From positions 1,426,001 through 1,490,000 of the forward strand of contig OY782875.1 of assembly GCA_963678565.1 (NCBI GenBank): 64,000 nt of DNA, written 5' to 3'. Position 1 is the first letter of the stretch. Every line of letters begins with the position of its first letter. This stretch comes from SKHV01 sp963678565. Its GTDB lineage: Bacteria; Bacteroidota; Bacteroidia; Bacteroidales; Prolixibacteraceae. A model generated the notes under the pieces. The model worked only from the letters and a program-made list of their open reading frames with translations. It did not search any database and had not been told where the DNA came from. Positions 56,583-64,000 of the stretch are shown one piece after another. Made by a program: the position numbers and the translations under genes.

Positions 56583-57092
56583 TTAAAGTGCTTCCCAAGT
56601 TTTAAGTAATGTTTCTGCTTCAGGGGTTTCTTCTTCAGGCGCCCAAGGCATAAATGCTTTGTCCGACTGCCTTACGTAGGGACCCGGCTTCACCTCAAAA
56701 ATTACCGTATCTTCTTCGAGTACGCAAAGGGTATGGATTTGATCAGGCTCAATATCAATCCCAAACAAATCGCTTCCAGCTTTAAGATCGTAATGCTCCA
56801 ATATTGCTCCATTGGTATCGAAAATTATAACTCTTACAGCACCTCTTAGTACCAAAACTGCTTCACTTTTATTTTCTTCAAAATGGTTGTGAGGACGAAA
56901 ATAACTGCCCGGTTGCATGGCATTAAACATTCGGTGTAAACTTGTGTCATCAGTTTTATGCAATGGCAGAATCATTCTTTTGCGAGGGCTGGATTTTGAA
57001 GCATCAATAACTGTTTGTAGTAATTTGTTGTTTAGTTCTGTTATTTCAGATTTTGGAGGATCGAAAGCCATTTTTATTTTATTCATTTTCAT
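56583..57092 (-). CDS. WbuC-family cupin metalloprotein
   Basis: Cupin of about 169 residues with HNHFEENKSEAVLVLRG and the paired histidine late block; WbuC members occur in surface-polysaccharide loci. ATG codons at 57092 and 57086 are both possible; upstream TTG rejected. No polysaccharide genes lie nearby, so the role here is open. Confidence 0.82.
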   Translation of the reverse strand: MKMNKIKMAFDPPKSEITELNNKLLQTVIDASKSSPRKRMILPLHKTDDTSLHRMFNAMQPGSYFRPHNHFEENKSEAVLVLRGAVRVIIFDTNGAILEHYDLKAGSDLFGIDIEPDQIHTLCVLEEDTVIFEVKPGPYVRQSDKAFMPWAPEEETPEAETLLKTWEAL

Positions 57093-57162
57093 ATGTATTG
57101 AAGGCAACTTATTGTTAATATTAAAAGTTTAAGTTAATGATCTTCTACCTGCATTTCTAAAA

Positions 57163-57200
57163 GAAACTAGCCTATTCTATACTTTGAATAGGCTAGTTTC
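57163..57200 (-). terminator. candidate terminator after the T9SS/S8 unit
   Basis: Perfect 15-bp stem GAAACTAGCCTATTC (57163-57177) with GAATAGGCTAGTTTC (57186-57200). On the minus strand only a short TTTT follows, so efficiency is uncertain. Confidence 0.6.
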
Positions 57201-57264
57201 AACATATAATAATGTTTTTATTGTTACTAAATTAAAACAACATAACAATCGTACTCCGTAATTG

Positions 57265-57462
57265 TTAGATCTCAATTTTTCGGTTCTGTTTCAATAAATT
57301 AAAAACACCAAACCCTAAAGTTAATAGAATGATAGGTATTAATGTATTACCAATAGGTATCGGATTTCCTGAAGGGGTTGCTGGAGGAATCGGTTGTGCA
57401 AATATTTGTAATGCGACTGTCGTGAGAACAAGAGCTATTGTTAATTTTTTTAGAATTTTCAT
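57265..57462 (-). CDS. small secreted proline-rich peptide with C-terminal membrane helix
   Basis: 65 residues from the ATG: signal peptide to about FAQ (residue 23), a short Pro-rich spacer (PIPPATPSGNPIPIGN), a membrane helix (about 40-57) and a basic end KQNRKIEI. The layout recalls PEP-CTERM-like or PID-CTERM-like tails of Bacteroidota, but the motif does not match exactly and no sortase or exosortase is in view. It starts 11 bases after the stop of the 1886-residue protein, so the two are probably translated from one mRNA. Confidence 0.7.
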   Translation of the reverse strand: MKILKKLTIALVLTTVALQIFAQPIPPATPSGNPIPIGNTLIPIILLTLGFGVFNLLKQNRKIEI

Positions 57463-57473
57463 ACTGTCGAGTC

Positions 57474-60400
57474 TTATTTGATTAGTATCTTTTTTACGCA
57501 AATCTGTCCTTGATTATTTTGAATTTTCACGAAGTAAATTCCTTTTAAAAGACCTTCGGTAAGCGTATTGTTTATAGAATAATTTTTCTCATGTTTCATT
57601 GATTTTCCTTCCATATTATAAATCCAAACGGCAGTTGGTTTATTATCCAAGCGTTTAATTATCAGTGTGTTATTTTCGGTGTAAACATTCGGAGAAAATG
57701 TTGAAGAAACAATTTGAGTTTTAAAAGTCAAGTTTAAGTTAACCGTCTGTTTTTCATCAACACTAAAGGAATAATCCTCTTCTAACAGATTTACTTCACT
57801 TTTATTATTGGGATTAGTTATATTAATTGGTAAATCAGAATCGAAATTTGTGATTTCTGTTAACGAAATAGTATACTTACCAGGCTCATTTATAAGAACT
57901 TCTAATGGAATTTCTAATTCTTGATCTATCGACGGAATCGCGTTGATAGAATATTCAATACTATCGAATATGCTGTATAGTTGAGGTGTAAGCGAAGATT
58001 CTACTTTTAACTTATATGCATCTAAATTACTATCAAATTTAAATGTAGCTTCATCATTAATTAAAATAACTGCCTGATCGAATAGTTCATTTGAATTACT
58101 TACTTGTAAGCGAATAATAGACTGGACATTTGTACTTTTAAAATTCGAAGAACTATATGTCTTATCTGAAGTTTTAAATGTGACAGAACCACTAGCTGAA
58201 TTTCCTCTAACAAAGAATCCTTGCATTGGAGCAATATTATTGTCTTGAGTTCCAGCACCACTTGTAATACCATTATATACTGCATAGGTTTGAGTCGGAG
58301 CATTATAAACATAAATAGCATTTCCTACATTTATTAGCCCATCATTTTTAGTTTGATCCCAATCAACAGTACAAGGGAAAGGATTACCGATAAGATTCCA
58401 ACCATAATCTGCTCCAGCCCAAGTCGTGTTTATTACAACGTCGTTGGCATTTAATGTTCCTGAAATTGAAATAGTGGTATCTTCCGTAACTTGGTATATG
58501 CCATATCCTTCATTGCATGAAATCGTATTACTCGAAGTTAAATATGACCAACCAGATGAAGATCCACTAAGTGCATTTTCTTCAATGTTTTTTGCAACAT
58601 AAAGTCCACTCAGAACATCAACTGCATTGGGTGTCTCAGTTATTGGGATTCCTATATAATGCCATGTGTTTGCAGTAATATATTGCTCAATTGTTGCTTG
58701 AACTCCATCAGTGTTATTTAATAATTTTCCAGTTTCTGATGCACTTGATTTAATTATCAGTCCGTCAGGTCCTGAATTATTAGTAAGTACCCCATTAACG
58801 GTCAGTACTTTTGTTGGTTCAATAATTAAACTGGCTCCATCATCTATAGTCGTGTTGTTATTTATATCAAAATCAGATAGGATAGTTGCTGTTGGAGTTC
58901 CCGTTCCATTGACTTCAAGATTATACATTGGAGCGATACTTGAAATACGAATATTTGGACTTCCTGTTGTATTTTCATCTCCTATTTGAAGAGTTCCACC
59001 TGTAACATTGCTGGTTGCAGCTAAATTGTTATAATCAGATGTAAAAGAAGAAGCTCTTTCAATACAGATTATTCCATCACTTACTGTAAAAGAAGAAGCT
59101 GGTGTTAGATCAAATGGTGCCAATGTAGTACTTGTTGAAGTTGAAGTAGCGACTGTTACAATACCTCCAGACTGGATAAAATTTATACTACTTCCTGTGG
59201 TATATGGTTCAATCCTGATTGCATTTAACTGACCTCCTTCGATATTAATATCTCCATTGTTGGCATATTTAATTGTGCTGTTAACATCAAATGTTCCTCC
59301 GCTCACTTTAATATCACCACCCCAAGAGTAGAGTGTTTTATTCGTTTCCAAGGTACCTGAATTAATCCATATTCCTTTTGTCGATCCAATTGTTCTATAG
59401 GTTATTGAGTTCGGATCGAGGGTTGCACTTGAAGCTGAATTATTCAGTTTGAATGTTCCTGAAATTAACTGAAGGTTATTTGTGGCAATTTGAGAAGTGG
59501 CTTCAAGTATGTTGTTTGACGATTCTTTAGAAACTTTTAAAATATTAAATGTAGAAGTTGATGTTCCAGTAATGGTCTGCAAACTGCTATTTCCAATAAA
59601 ATCAACAGTTCCATTACCAGCTGAAAAAGTACCGTTATTGATCCAATCTCCAGCCACTGATAACGTACAATCTGTACTGGCATTCATGGTTAATGAAGCC
59701 CCGCTTTGTAAGGTAATGCCGAAGCATGTGGCACCAGAAGAATTAATTTGTGGTTGAATTGAAGCTGATGCTGGTATAATTGCCGTTGATGTTGCTGTGG
59801 GGATTGAACCAGAGCTCCAGTTTTCGGGATTAAACCAATCATTATCAGTAGTACCTGTCCAGTAGTTTGAACTATCAAAAATACTAATATCGTCAATGGC
59901 CCAATAGAAAGTCCATGCAGTTGAAGTATAGGTCCATTTGAATTTTACTTGAGATTGCCCCTGAAGTTCGGTAATTACTGAACTTGTGTAGGTCGATGGA
60001 TTACTTGTAGTACTAAATGTTTCAAGAAGCGTCCAACTTTTTCCATTATCTATCGAATAAGAAACAGTGGCTGTGCTGCTGTTTGTCGAAATAGATTGAT
60101 GATTGAATGAAAGAATTATATTCGAATTGTTGGTTAAATCGAGTGTTGGAGTGATAAGATCAGTATTTCTTAAATTATTGTCGCTATCGTAACTGTTTAC
60201 ATATGCATAGTTGCCTGTAAGCGAAGGGGAATTAGTACTTGCACTGGTAGTTCCAAATTGCCAATTCTCACCATTGCCTTGATTGTCTCTTTGTTTCCAA
60301 CAACTTGGTAATGTCGTAATATCTGTAAAATCTTCTTCAAATGGTAAATTGTATATTGTACCACAATCGGTTATTTCATCATAAGTTACTCCCGATGAGT

Positions 60401-63134
60401 ATGTATTGCTTGAGGTTACAGACCATATTTTGTAGTAGTACGTTGTATAAGGTGTTAATCCTGTATGGTTAAAGGAAACATTACTTCCTTTATATAAGAC
60501 AGTGCCTCCTCCGTCTATTGAACCATCAACAGAATAATCAGTTCCATTTACTGGAGTTCCAAAGTCAGGTGTTGCTGACCAAGCAATTATAACATCACTG
60601 TTAACCATATTGGGGATCCAAGTTAAATCAATCTGAGTTGAACTGGCAGCTGAGGCTGTAAACGTTGATGGATTTGCGACGATATCTCCTATCGGTTTTT
60701 GTATTGCCATTGTGCGCTGTCCTTCATAACTACTTGTTATAGCGCTAACGGCATAATATTCATCTTCAGTAGTACTCTGATTATTAAGTATGGCAGAAGC
60801 ATTGCTGAAGGTAATATCAGAGGTGACTTCTTCCATATATTTTGCACCTAAACGATATATTTTGTAGGCAGTTGCGTTATTAACAGCATCCCAATACAAA
60901 TGCACATCTCCTCCAGAGGCCAATTCAACGGAAAGATTTTGCGGTACTGAGCCAATTGTATTTACATTGCTTTCATCGGAAAGTGAGCCTTTATCGACCC
61001 TAAATTTAATACCATTAATTCCTGAAACTATCGGTGCAACCCATTCGTAAACTCGTTTTGATGCATCATATCCAGAAACAATAGTATTCCAAGCGCCGCT
61101 ACCATCTATTTTATAGCTTAAATCAAAAGTTCCACTTGTTCCATAACTGTCCCATCGAAGATAGTAGGTTTGGCCTGACTCGAAGTGTTCATTTTCTAAG
61201 GGGAAAGCCATTTTAAGCTCTTCCTGTAAAAATTCATATATCAAGAAATAGGTTTGTGGTCCATCAGGAACAGACGTTCCAGTTACCGTAAAGTTCCAGT
61301 TGCCAGAAGTTGGAGTGTCTACCGTGATTTGTTCTATTGTATTTAGCGTATCTACTCCTCTAATAGCGTTTGCAGCAATGTTTACAATATTCGGTGTTGC
61401 ATCAAGTATCCATGGATTATAATCTATTGAACTGGGAGAAGTACCTAATAAATCGAGGTCGTTTACTATTGCTTTTTCTGCTCCTATTGTTGCTGCCACA
61501 TCGGGCCACACAATTGTTACTCTCAATTGTGCTGTATTGGCAGGAACGTTTATTGTATGGGTATTTGTATTTCCATTATCAACCGAACCAGTAATATATT
61601 GAGCATCGTTGATAACATTGTAGGCTCTGCGAACATTTGGTATTCCATAACCTGTTTTATAATCGGGACCTGGATTTTCAATATCATCTGCGGTATTTAT
61701 TAGGATGGCTTTTAATAGAGTTGAAGGAGCCTCTTGTCCGTTATTCTTTTCTTTATAAATTTGTTCAAGAACTGCCAACATCCCTGTAACCTTTGGCGCA
61801 GCGTCTGATGTACCTTCAATTCCTTCAACGACAAGCTGCGGAATAATCCGGCCATCGTACATGGGACCACGGCTGCTAAAATCCGTTAGTTCGTCGTTTG
61901 GGGCAAGTGCCCCGATAGTTAAATGATTCTTATTGTGTTTTGAAGCTCTGGTAATATTTGCCCAATTGTCAATTCCTTCATAAGGGGCATACAACCCTGT
62001 TCCGGCGCCAGAATTTCCTGCAGAGTAAATTACCATGTGGAGCGGATAAGCCGCAGTGCGCAAATCGTGATCACGCGCTTCCGAATCATATTCTCCTGTA
62101 ACCTCAGTAGCTCCATAAGAGTGATTCGTAAACAACAGATGGTCGGAATTGAACAGAGCAGCATAATCAGGAATAGTGGGAAGGCTTAATATATTAGCCC
62201 CAAAAGCATTGTTCTGGTCCGAGGGGTCAAGTGTCCCTGATCCTCCTGCATTTTGTATTACACCAATTTTATGTGTAGATACTTCATCGCTGCTCATTTC
62301 AGTAAACCGTCCTTTTGCATCAACAGGATTATCTGCAATCCCGCCCTCGCCTACACCTATAACTACTCCCTCGCCGTTATAATTTAACCCATTAAAACCG
62401 GTGTTTACATAATTGGTACGTCCCGAAGAGTTACGATGATTGTAAGCCCCCTCATTAACAGGCTCTTCTGGCGCTAATCCAATAAATTGGAGGTATGGCA
62501 GTACTGCAACTTTATTGTATAATGTTGTAGGAATCGAAATGTCTAGTTGACGAGAATAATCTCTGTGCTTTTCGATTTCAACTCCTAATGATTTTAAATT
62601 TGTAATTACATCATCACTAATAAGCCCTTTATAGTAACTTACAACAAGTTTCATCTTACCCGATGAAACCTGTGCTGATTTTTTAAGAACCATTGTGTGA
62701 AGTTTCGGTTCTTCTTTAAACATAGACTTAACAGGAATAATTGCCCGGATTTTATCTGACAGTCTTGAGAAATTAAAACTACTGTCTATAACGGCATAAT
62801 ATGCCTTTCCAGAGAGGTAATCAGTTAATATTAAACCCTTTTTTGCCCAGTCTTTTCGTTGTTCTCCTGACGGCAAATCATAAAATTGGATTAAGCGAAA
62901 GTATTTTCCATTAAAAATTGCAGGCGTAGGTTGTTGATCGGTATTTATAGATTCAATTTTCTGTTTTGAATCTGATGGTATTATTGTGCCATTTACGTTG
63001 CGTATTTCATATTGTTGGTTGCCTGTTTGTCCCCATGAATGATTTAATGACAAAATGAAGATAGTAATGAACAATGAATATCTTACAACAAAGAATTTGA
63101 CACTTAAAGTGTACTTGTTGAATTCGGTATGCAT
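57474..63134 (-). CDS. giant S8-like protein with adhesin-type repeats and T9SS sorting domain
   Basis: 1886 residues. Order: signal peptide (1-36), propeptide (to about 230), subtilisin-like domain (about 250-500), P-domain-like jelly roll (about 515-640), Ig/FnIII-like modules (about 640-930), MAM-like domain starting LPFEEDFTDITTLPSCW, a beta-strand-rich region, and a type A Por sorting domain from about 1815. In S8, Ser443 in GTSDAAPKVTG and Asn374 are kept, while the Asp position is Glu263 (VGEGG) and the HGTH motif is THKIG (His288). Activity is uncertain. Exported by type IX secretion. Confidence 0.85.
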   Translation of the reverse strand: MHTEFNKYTLSVKFFVVRYSLFITIFILSLNHSWGQTGNQQYEIRNVNGTIIPSDSKQKIESINTDQQPTPAIFNGKYFRLIQFYDLPSGEQRKDWAKKGLILTDYLSGKAYYAVIDSSFNFSRLSDKIRAIIPVKSMFKEEPKLHTMVLKKSAQVSSGKMKLVVSYYKGLISDDVITNLKSLGVEIEKHRDYSRQLDISIPTTLYNKVAVLPYLQFIGLAPEEPVNEGAYNHRNSSGRTNYVNTGFNGLNYNGEGVVIGVGEGGIADNPVDAKGRFTEMSSDEVSTHKIGVIQNAGGSGTLDPSDQNNAFGANILSLPTIPDYAALFNSDHLLFTNHSYGATEVTGEYDSEARDHDLRTAAYPLHMVIYSAGNSGAGTGLYAPYEGIDNWANITRASKHNKNHLTIGALAPNDELTDFSSRGPMYDGRIIPQLVVEGIEGTSDAAPKVTGMLAVLEQIYKEKNNGQEAPSTLLKAILINTADDIENPGPDYKTGYGIPNVRRAYNVINDAQYITGSVDNGNTNTHTINVPANTAQLRVTIVWPDVAATIGAEKAIVNDLDLLGTSPSSIDYNPWILDATPNIVNIAANAIRGVDTLNTIEQITVDTPTSGNWNFTVTGTSVPDGPQTYFLIYEFLQEELKMAFPLENEHFESGQTYYLRWDSYGTSGTFDLSYKIDGSGAWNTIVSGYDASKRVYEWVAPIVSGINGIKFRVDKGSLSDESNVNTIGSVPQNLSVELASGGDVHLYWDAVNNATAYKIYRLGAKYMEEVTSDITFSNASAILNNQSTTEDEYYAVSAITSSYEGQRTMAIQKPIGDIVANPSTFTASAASSTQIDLTWIPNMVNSDVIIAWSATPDFGTPVNGTDYSVDGSIDGGGTVLYKGSNVSFNHTGLTPYTTYYYKIWSVTSSNTYSSGVTYDEITDCGTIYNLPFEEDFTDITTLPSCWKQRDNQGNGENWQFGTTSASTNSPSLTGNYAYVNSYDSDNNLRNTDLITPTLDLTNNSNIILSFNHQSISTNSSTATVSYSIDNGKSWTLLETFSTTSNPSTYTSSVITELQGQSQVKFKWTYTSTAWTFYWAIDDISIFDSSNYWTGTTDNDWFNPENWSSGSIPTATSTAIIPASASIQPQINSSGATCFGITLQSGASLTMNASTDCTLSVAGDWINNGTFSAGNGTVDFIGNSSLQTITGTSTSTFNILKVSKESSNNILEATSQIATNNLQLISGTFKLNNSASSATLDPNSITYRTIGSTKGIWINSGTLETNKTLYSWGGDIKVSGGTFDVNSTIKYANNGDINIEGGQLNAIRIEPYTTGSSINFIQSGGIVTVATSTSTSTTLAPFDLTPASSFTVSDGIICIERASSFTSDYNNLAATSNVTGGTLQIGDENTTGSPNIRISSIAPMYNLEVNGTGTPTATILSDFDINNNTTIDDGASLIIEPTKVLTVNGVLTNNSGPDGLIIKSSASETGKLLNNTDGVQATIEQYITANTWHYIGIPITETPNAVDVLSGLYVAKNIEENALSGSSSGWSYLTSSNTISCNEGYGIYQVTEDTTISISGTLNANDVVINTTWAGADYGWNLIGNPFPCTVDWDQTKNDGLINVGNAIYVYNAPTQTYAVYNGITSGAGTQDNNIAPMQGFFVRGNSASGSVTFKTSDKTYSSSNFKSTNVQSIIRLQVSNSNELFDQAVILINDEATFKFDSNLDAYKLKVESSLTPQLYSIFDSIEYSINAIPSIDQELEIPLEVLINEPGKYTISLTEITNFDSDLPINITNPNNKSEVNLLEEDYSFSVDEKQTVNLNLTFKTQIVSSTFSPNVYTENNTLIIKRLDNKPTAVWIYNMEGKSMKHEKNYSINNTLTEGLLKGIYFVKIQNNQGQICVKKILIK

Positions 63135-63636
63135 AAAATTGGTTTTTAGTCTGAATGTATAAAAGTAGACTAAATATCCAAATATCCATACATCTAATCG
63201 ATTTATTTATGCTCTTGTTAGTTGTTTAATGTTTTGATTTATAGGTGAAACGAGACTGGTCAATGTTCTGACTCCTTCATCATTTCTTGAATTGAGTATT
63301 TGCTTGGAGTTTATTTTTTATCAAGGTAAGGTCATTTTTTGAATATTATTGGGAAATGATTCTTGTTGATGAAGAATAGTTTACTAAAATGCTCATTGTC
63401 GAGATGCTTATTATTGCGAAATTAATTGTTTGAATATTAAGATTCCACAGTTAAAAAGGGGGTATGAAAATGTGTTTTCAACTTAATGATTCCGATCAAA
63501 GTCTAAAACAAAAGCTTCAACTAACTTAAAAGGAAACCATCTTATATCCTCACATCTTAAAGGCATCTTACATCTATTTGTGCATTAGCCTTTTGAGTGG
63601 CTATAGTCTTTTCTATCTAAATTTCTGTTTCTCTGT
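63135..63636. other. gene-free intergenic stretch
   Basis: 502 AT-rich bases upstream of the S8-like gene and downstream of the cation-efflux gene. A 21-codon frame starting at 63464 has a GGGGG before its ATG but no recognisable product. I see no tRNA, terminator or clear TAnnTTTG box. Confidence 0.45.
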
Positions 63637-64000
63637 TTATTCGTTTTTAATAAACGACACATTGCCATCGCAACAATTATAGCCAACTTGCAAAGTGTTG
63701 TGTGAAATTCCAAACTCATGGTATAAGCACTCTTCGATTTTTTGCTGAATTTCAGTGATTTCTTTCAGTGTAAAGTTTTCATTTAAGCTGATGTGCGCTT
63801 CCAGATGAATTTGTCTGTCATCCAGTTTCCAAATGTGGACATGGTGTATGTTTTCTATTTCCGAAAATTCTTGAATGCGCATTTCCAATTTATTTAAATC
63901 AATGTTGTCAGGGGTCGATTGCATTAAAATATCCACCGTTTCTTTAATAATTCCCCAAGTATGATAAATAATATAAATTCCCACCAACACAGTAATTACC
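63637..64000 (-). CDS. cation diffusion facilitator transporter, C-terminal part (partial)
   Basis: The frame continues past the right edge, so only the last 121 or so residues are seen. The end of the last membrane helix (VGIYIIYHTWGIIKETVDILM) is followed by the cytoplasmic ferredoxin-like CDF domain with VHHVHIWKLDDRQIHLEAHI-type IENIHHVHIWKLD and QVGYNCCDG at the end. CDF proteins export zinc, cobalt or similar metals. The two vicinal Cys near the C terminus may bind metal. Confidence 0.85.
   Translation of the reverse strand, partial: VITVLVGIYIIYHTWGIIKETVDILMQSTPDNIDLNKLEMRIQEFSEIENIHHVHIWKLDDRQIHLEAHISLNENFTLKEITEIQQKIEECLYHEFGISHNTLQVGYNCCDGNVSFIKNE

Noticed and set aside
57163..57200. 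15-bp inverted repeat as an attachment or IS end
   Set aside because: It lies just after a convergent-free minus-strand unit with no integrase; terminator is the simpler reading.
63464..63529. 21-codon frame with a purine-rich stretch before ATG
   Set aside because: Too short, no homology recognised and no promoter.
1..64000. CRISPR, tRNA, rRNA, insertion sequences or prophage
   Set aside because: No repeat-spacer pattern, cloverleaf, transposase or phage gene was seen when reading the intergenic regions and proteins.

Overview
The window is AT-rich DNA with a Bacteroidota gene set. Evidence includes C-terminal type IX secretion sorting domains, several -7 boxes of the Bacteroidota form TAnnTTTG, few Shine-Dalgarno sequences, and families typical of the phylum (DUF4924, DUF5522, DUF6132-like, WbuC, S37 peptidase, 7TMR-DISM histidine kinase). 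A HydE maturase and a hydroxyacid dehydrogenase suggest an organism with anaerobic or fermentative metabolism. A marine Marinilabiliales-type genome is plausible, but that placement is inference. No insertion sequence, prophage, CRISPR array, tRNA or rRNA was seen; this is a core chromosomal segment.

Layout. 0.2-10 kb: an acyl-carrier-like protein without its serine, a secreted S37 peptidase, aminopeptidase P, a sigma-54 type response regulator lacking an HTH, a PiT-PhoU phosphate transporter divergent from a PhoR/PhoB-like pair, a SPOR lipoprotein and a PAP2-like membrane protein. 10.4-16.6 kb: mutS2, an FAD/Fe-S D-2-hydroxyacid dehydrogenase and truA. 16.6-20 kb, minus strand: a small membrane protein, a Crp/Fnr regulator - DUF6132-like - thioredoxin cluster with a long hairpin, and a secreted papain-like peptidase. 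20-26.6 kb: hydE divergent from an AmmeMemoRadiSam-type radical SAM gene, then yicC-gmk-nadD, a small secreted protein and dacB. 26.6-32.8 kb, minus strand: a 7TMR-DISM kinase with a fructosamine-kinase-like gene, and the thrS-infC-rpmI-rplT operon, where infC appears to start at AUA. 33-40.4 kb: DPP4, a frameshift-split PAS/GAF kinase, a candidate small RNA and a response regulator. 40.5-52.9 kb: AddA/RecB-like helicase-nuclease, cdd, a glucosaminidase, the udk-exonuclease-DUF5522-fmt group, a Dabb protein, manA, engB, prs and rplY-pth-S4 protein. 53-64 kb: two T9SS cargo proteins (a DUF3160 protein and a 1886-residue S8-like protein with an altered active site), DUF4924, DCC and WbuC proteins, a small tail-anchored secreted peptide, and the end of a cation-efflux gene.

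Functionally, most genes are translation, nucleotide and repair housekeeping. On top of these sits a notable set of exported peptidases (S37, C1, DPP4, S8-like), consistent with peptide scavenging, and five signalling proteins. I see no clearly new multi-gene system. The most unusual items are the AUA-initiated infC, the candidate sRNA at 39.3 kb, the serine-less acyl-carrier-like protein, and the S8-like T9SS protein with its small downstream partner.
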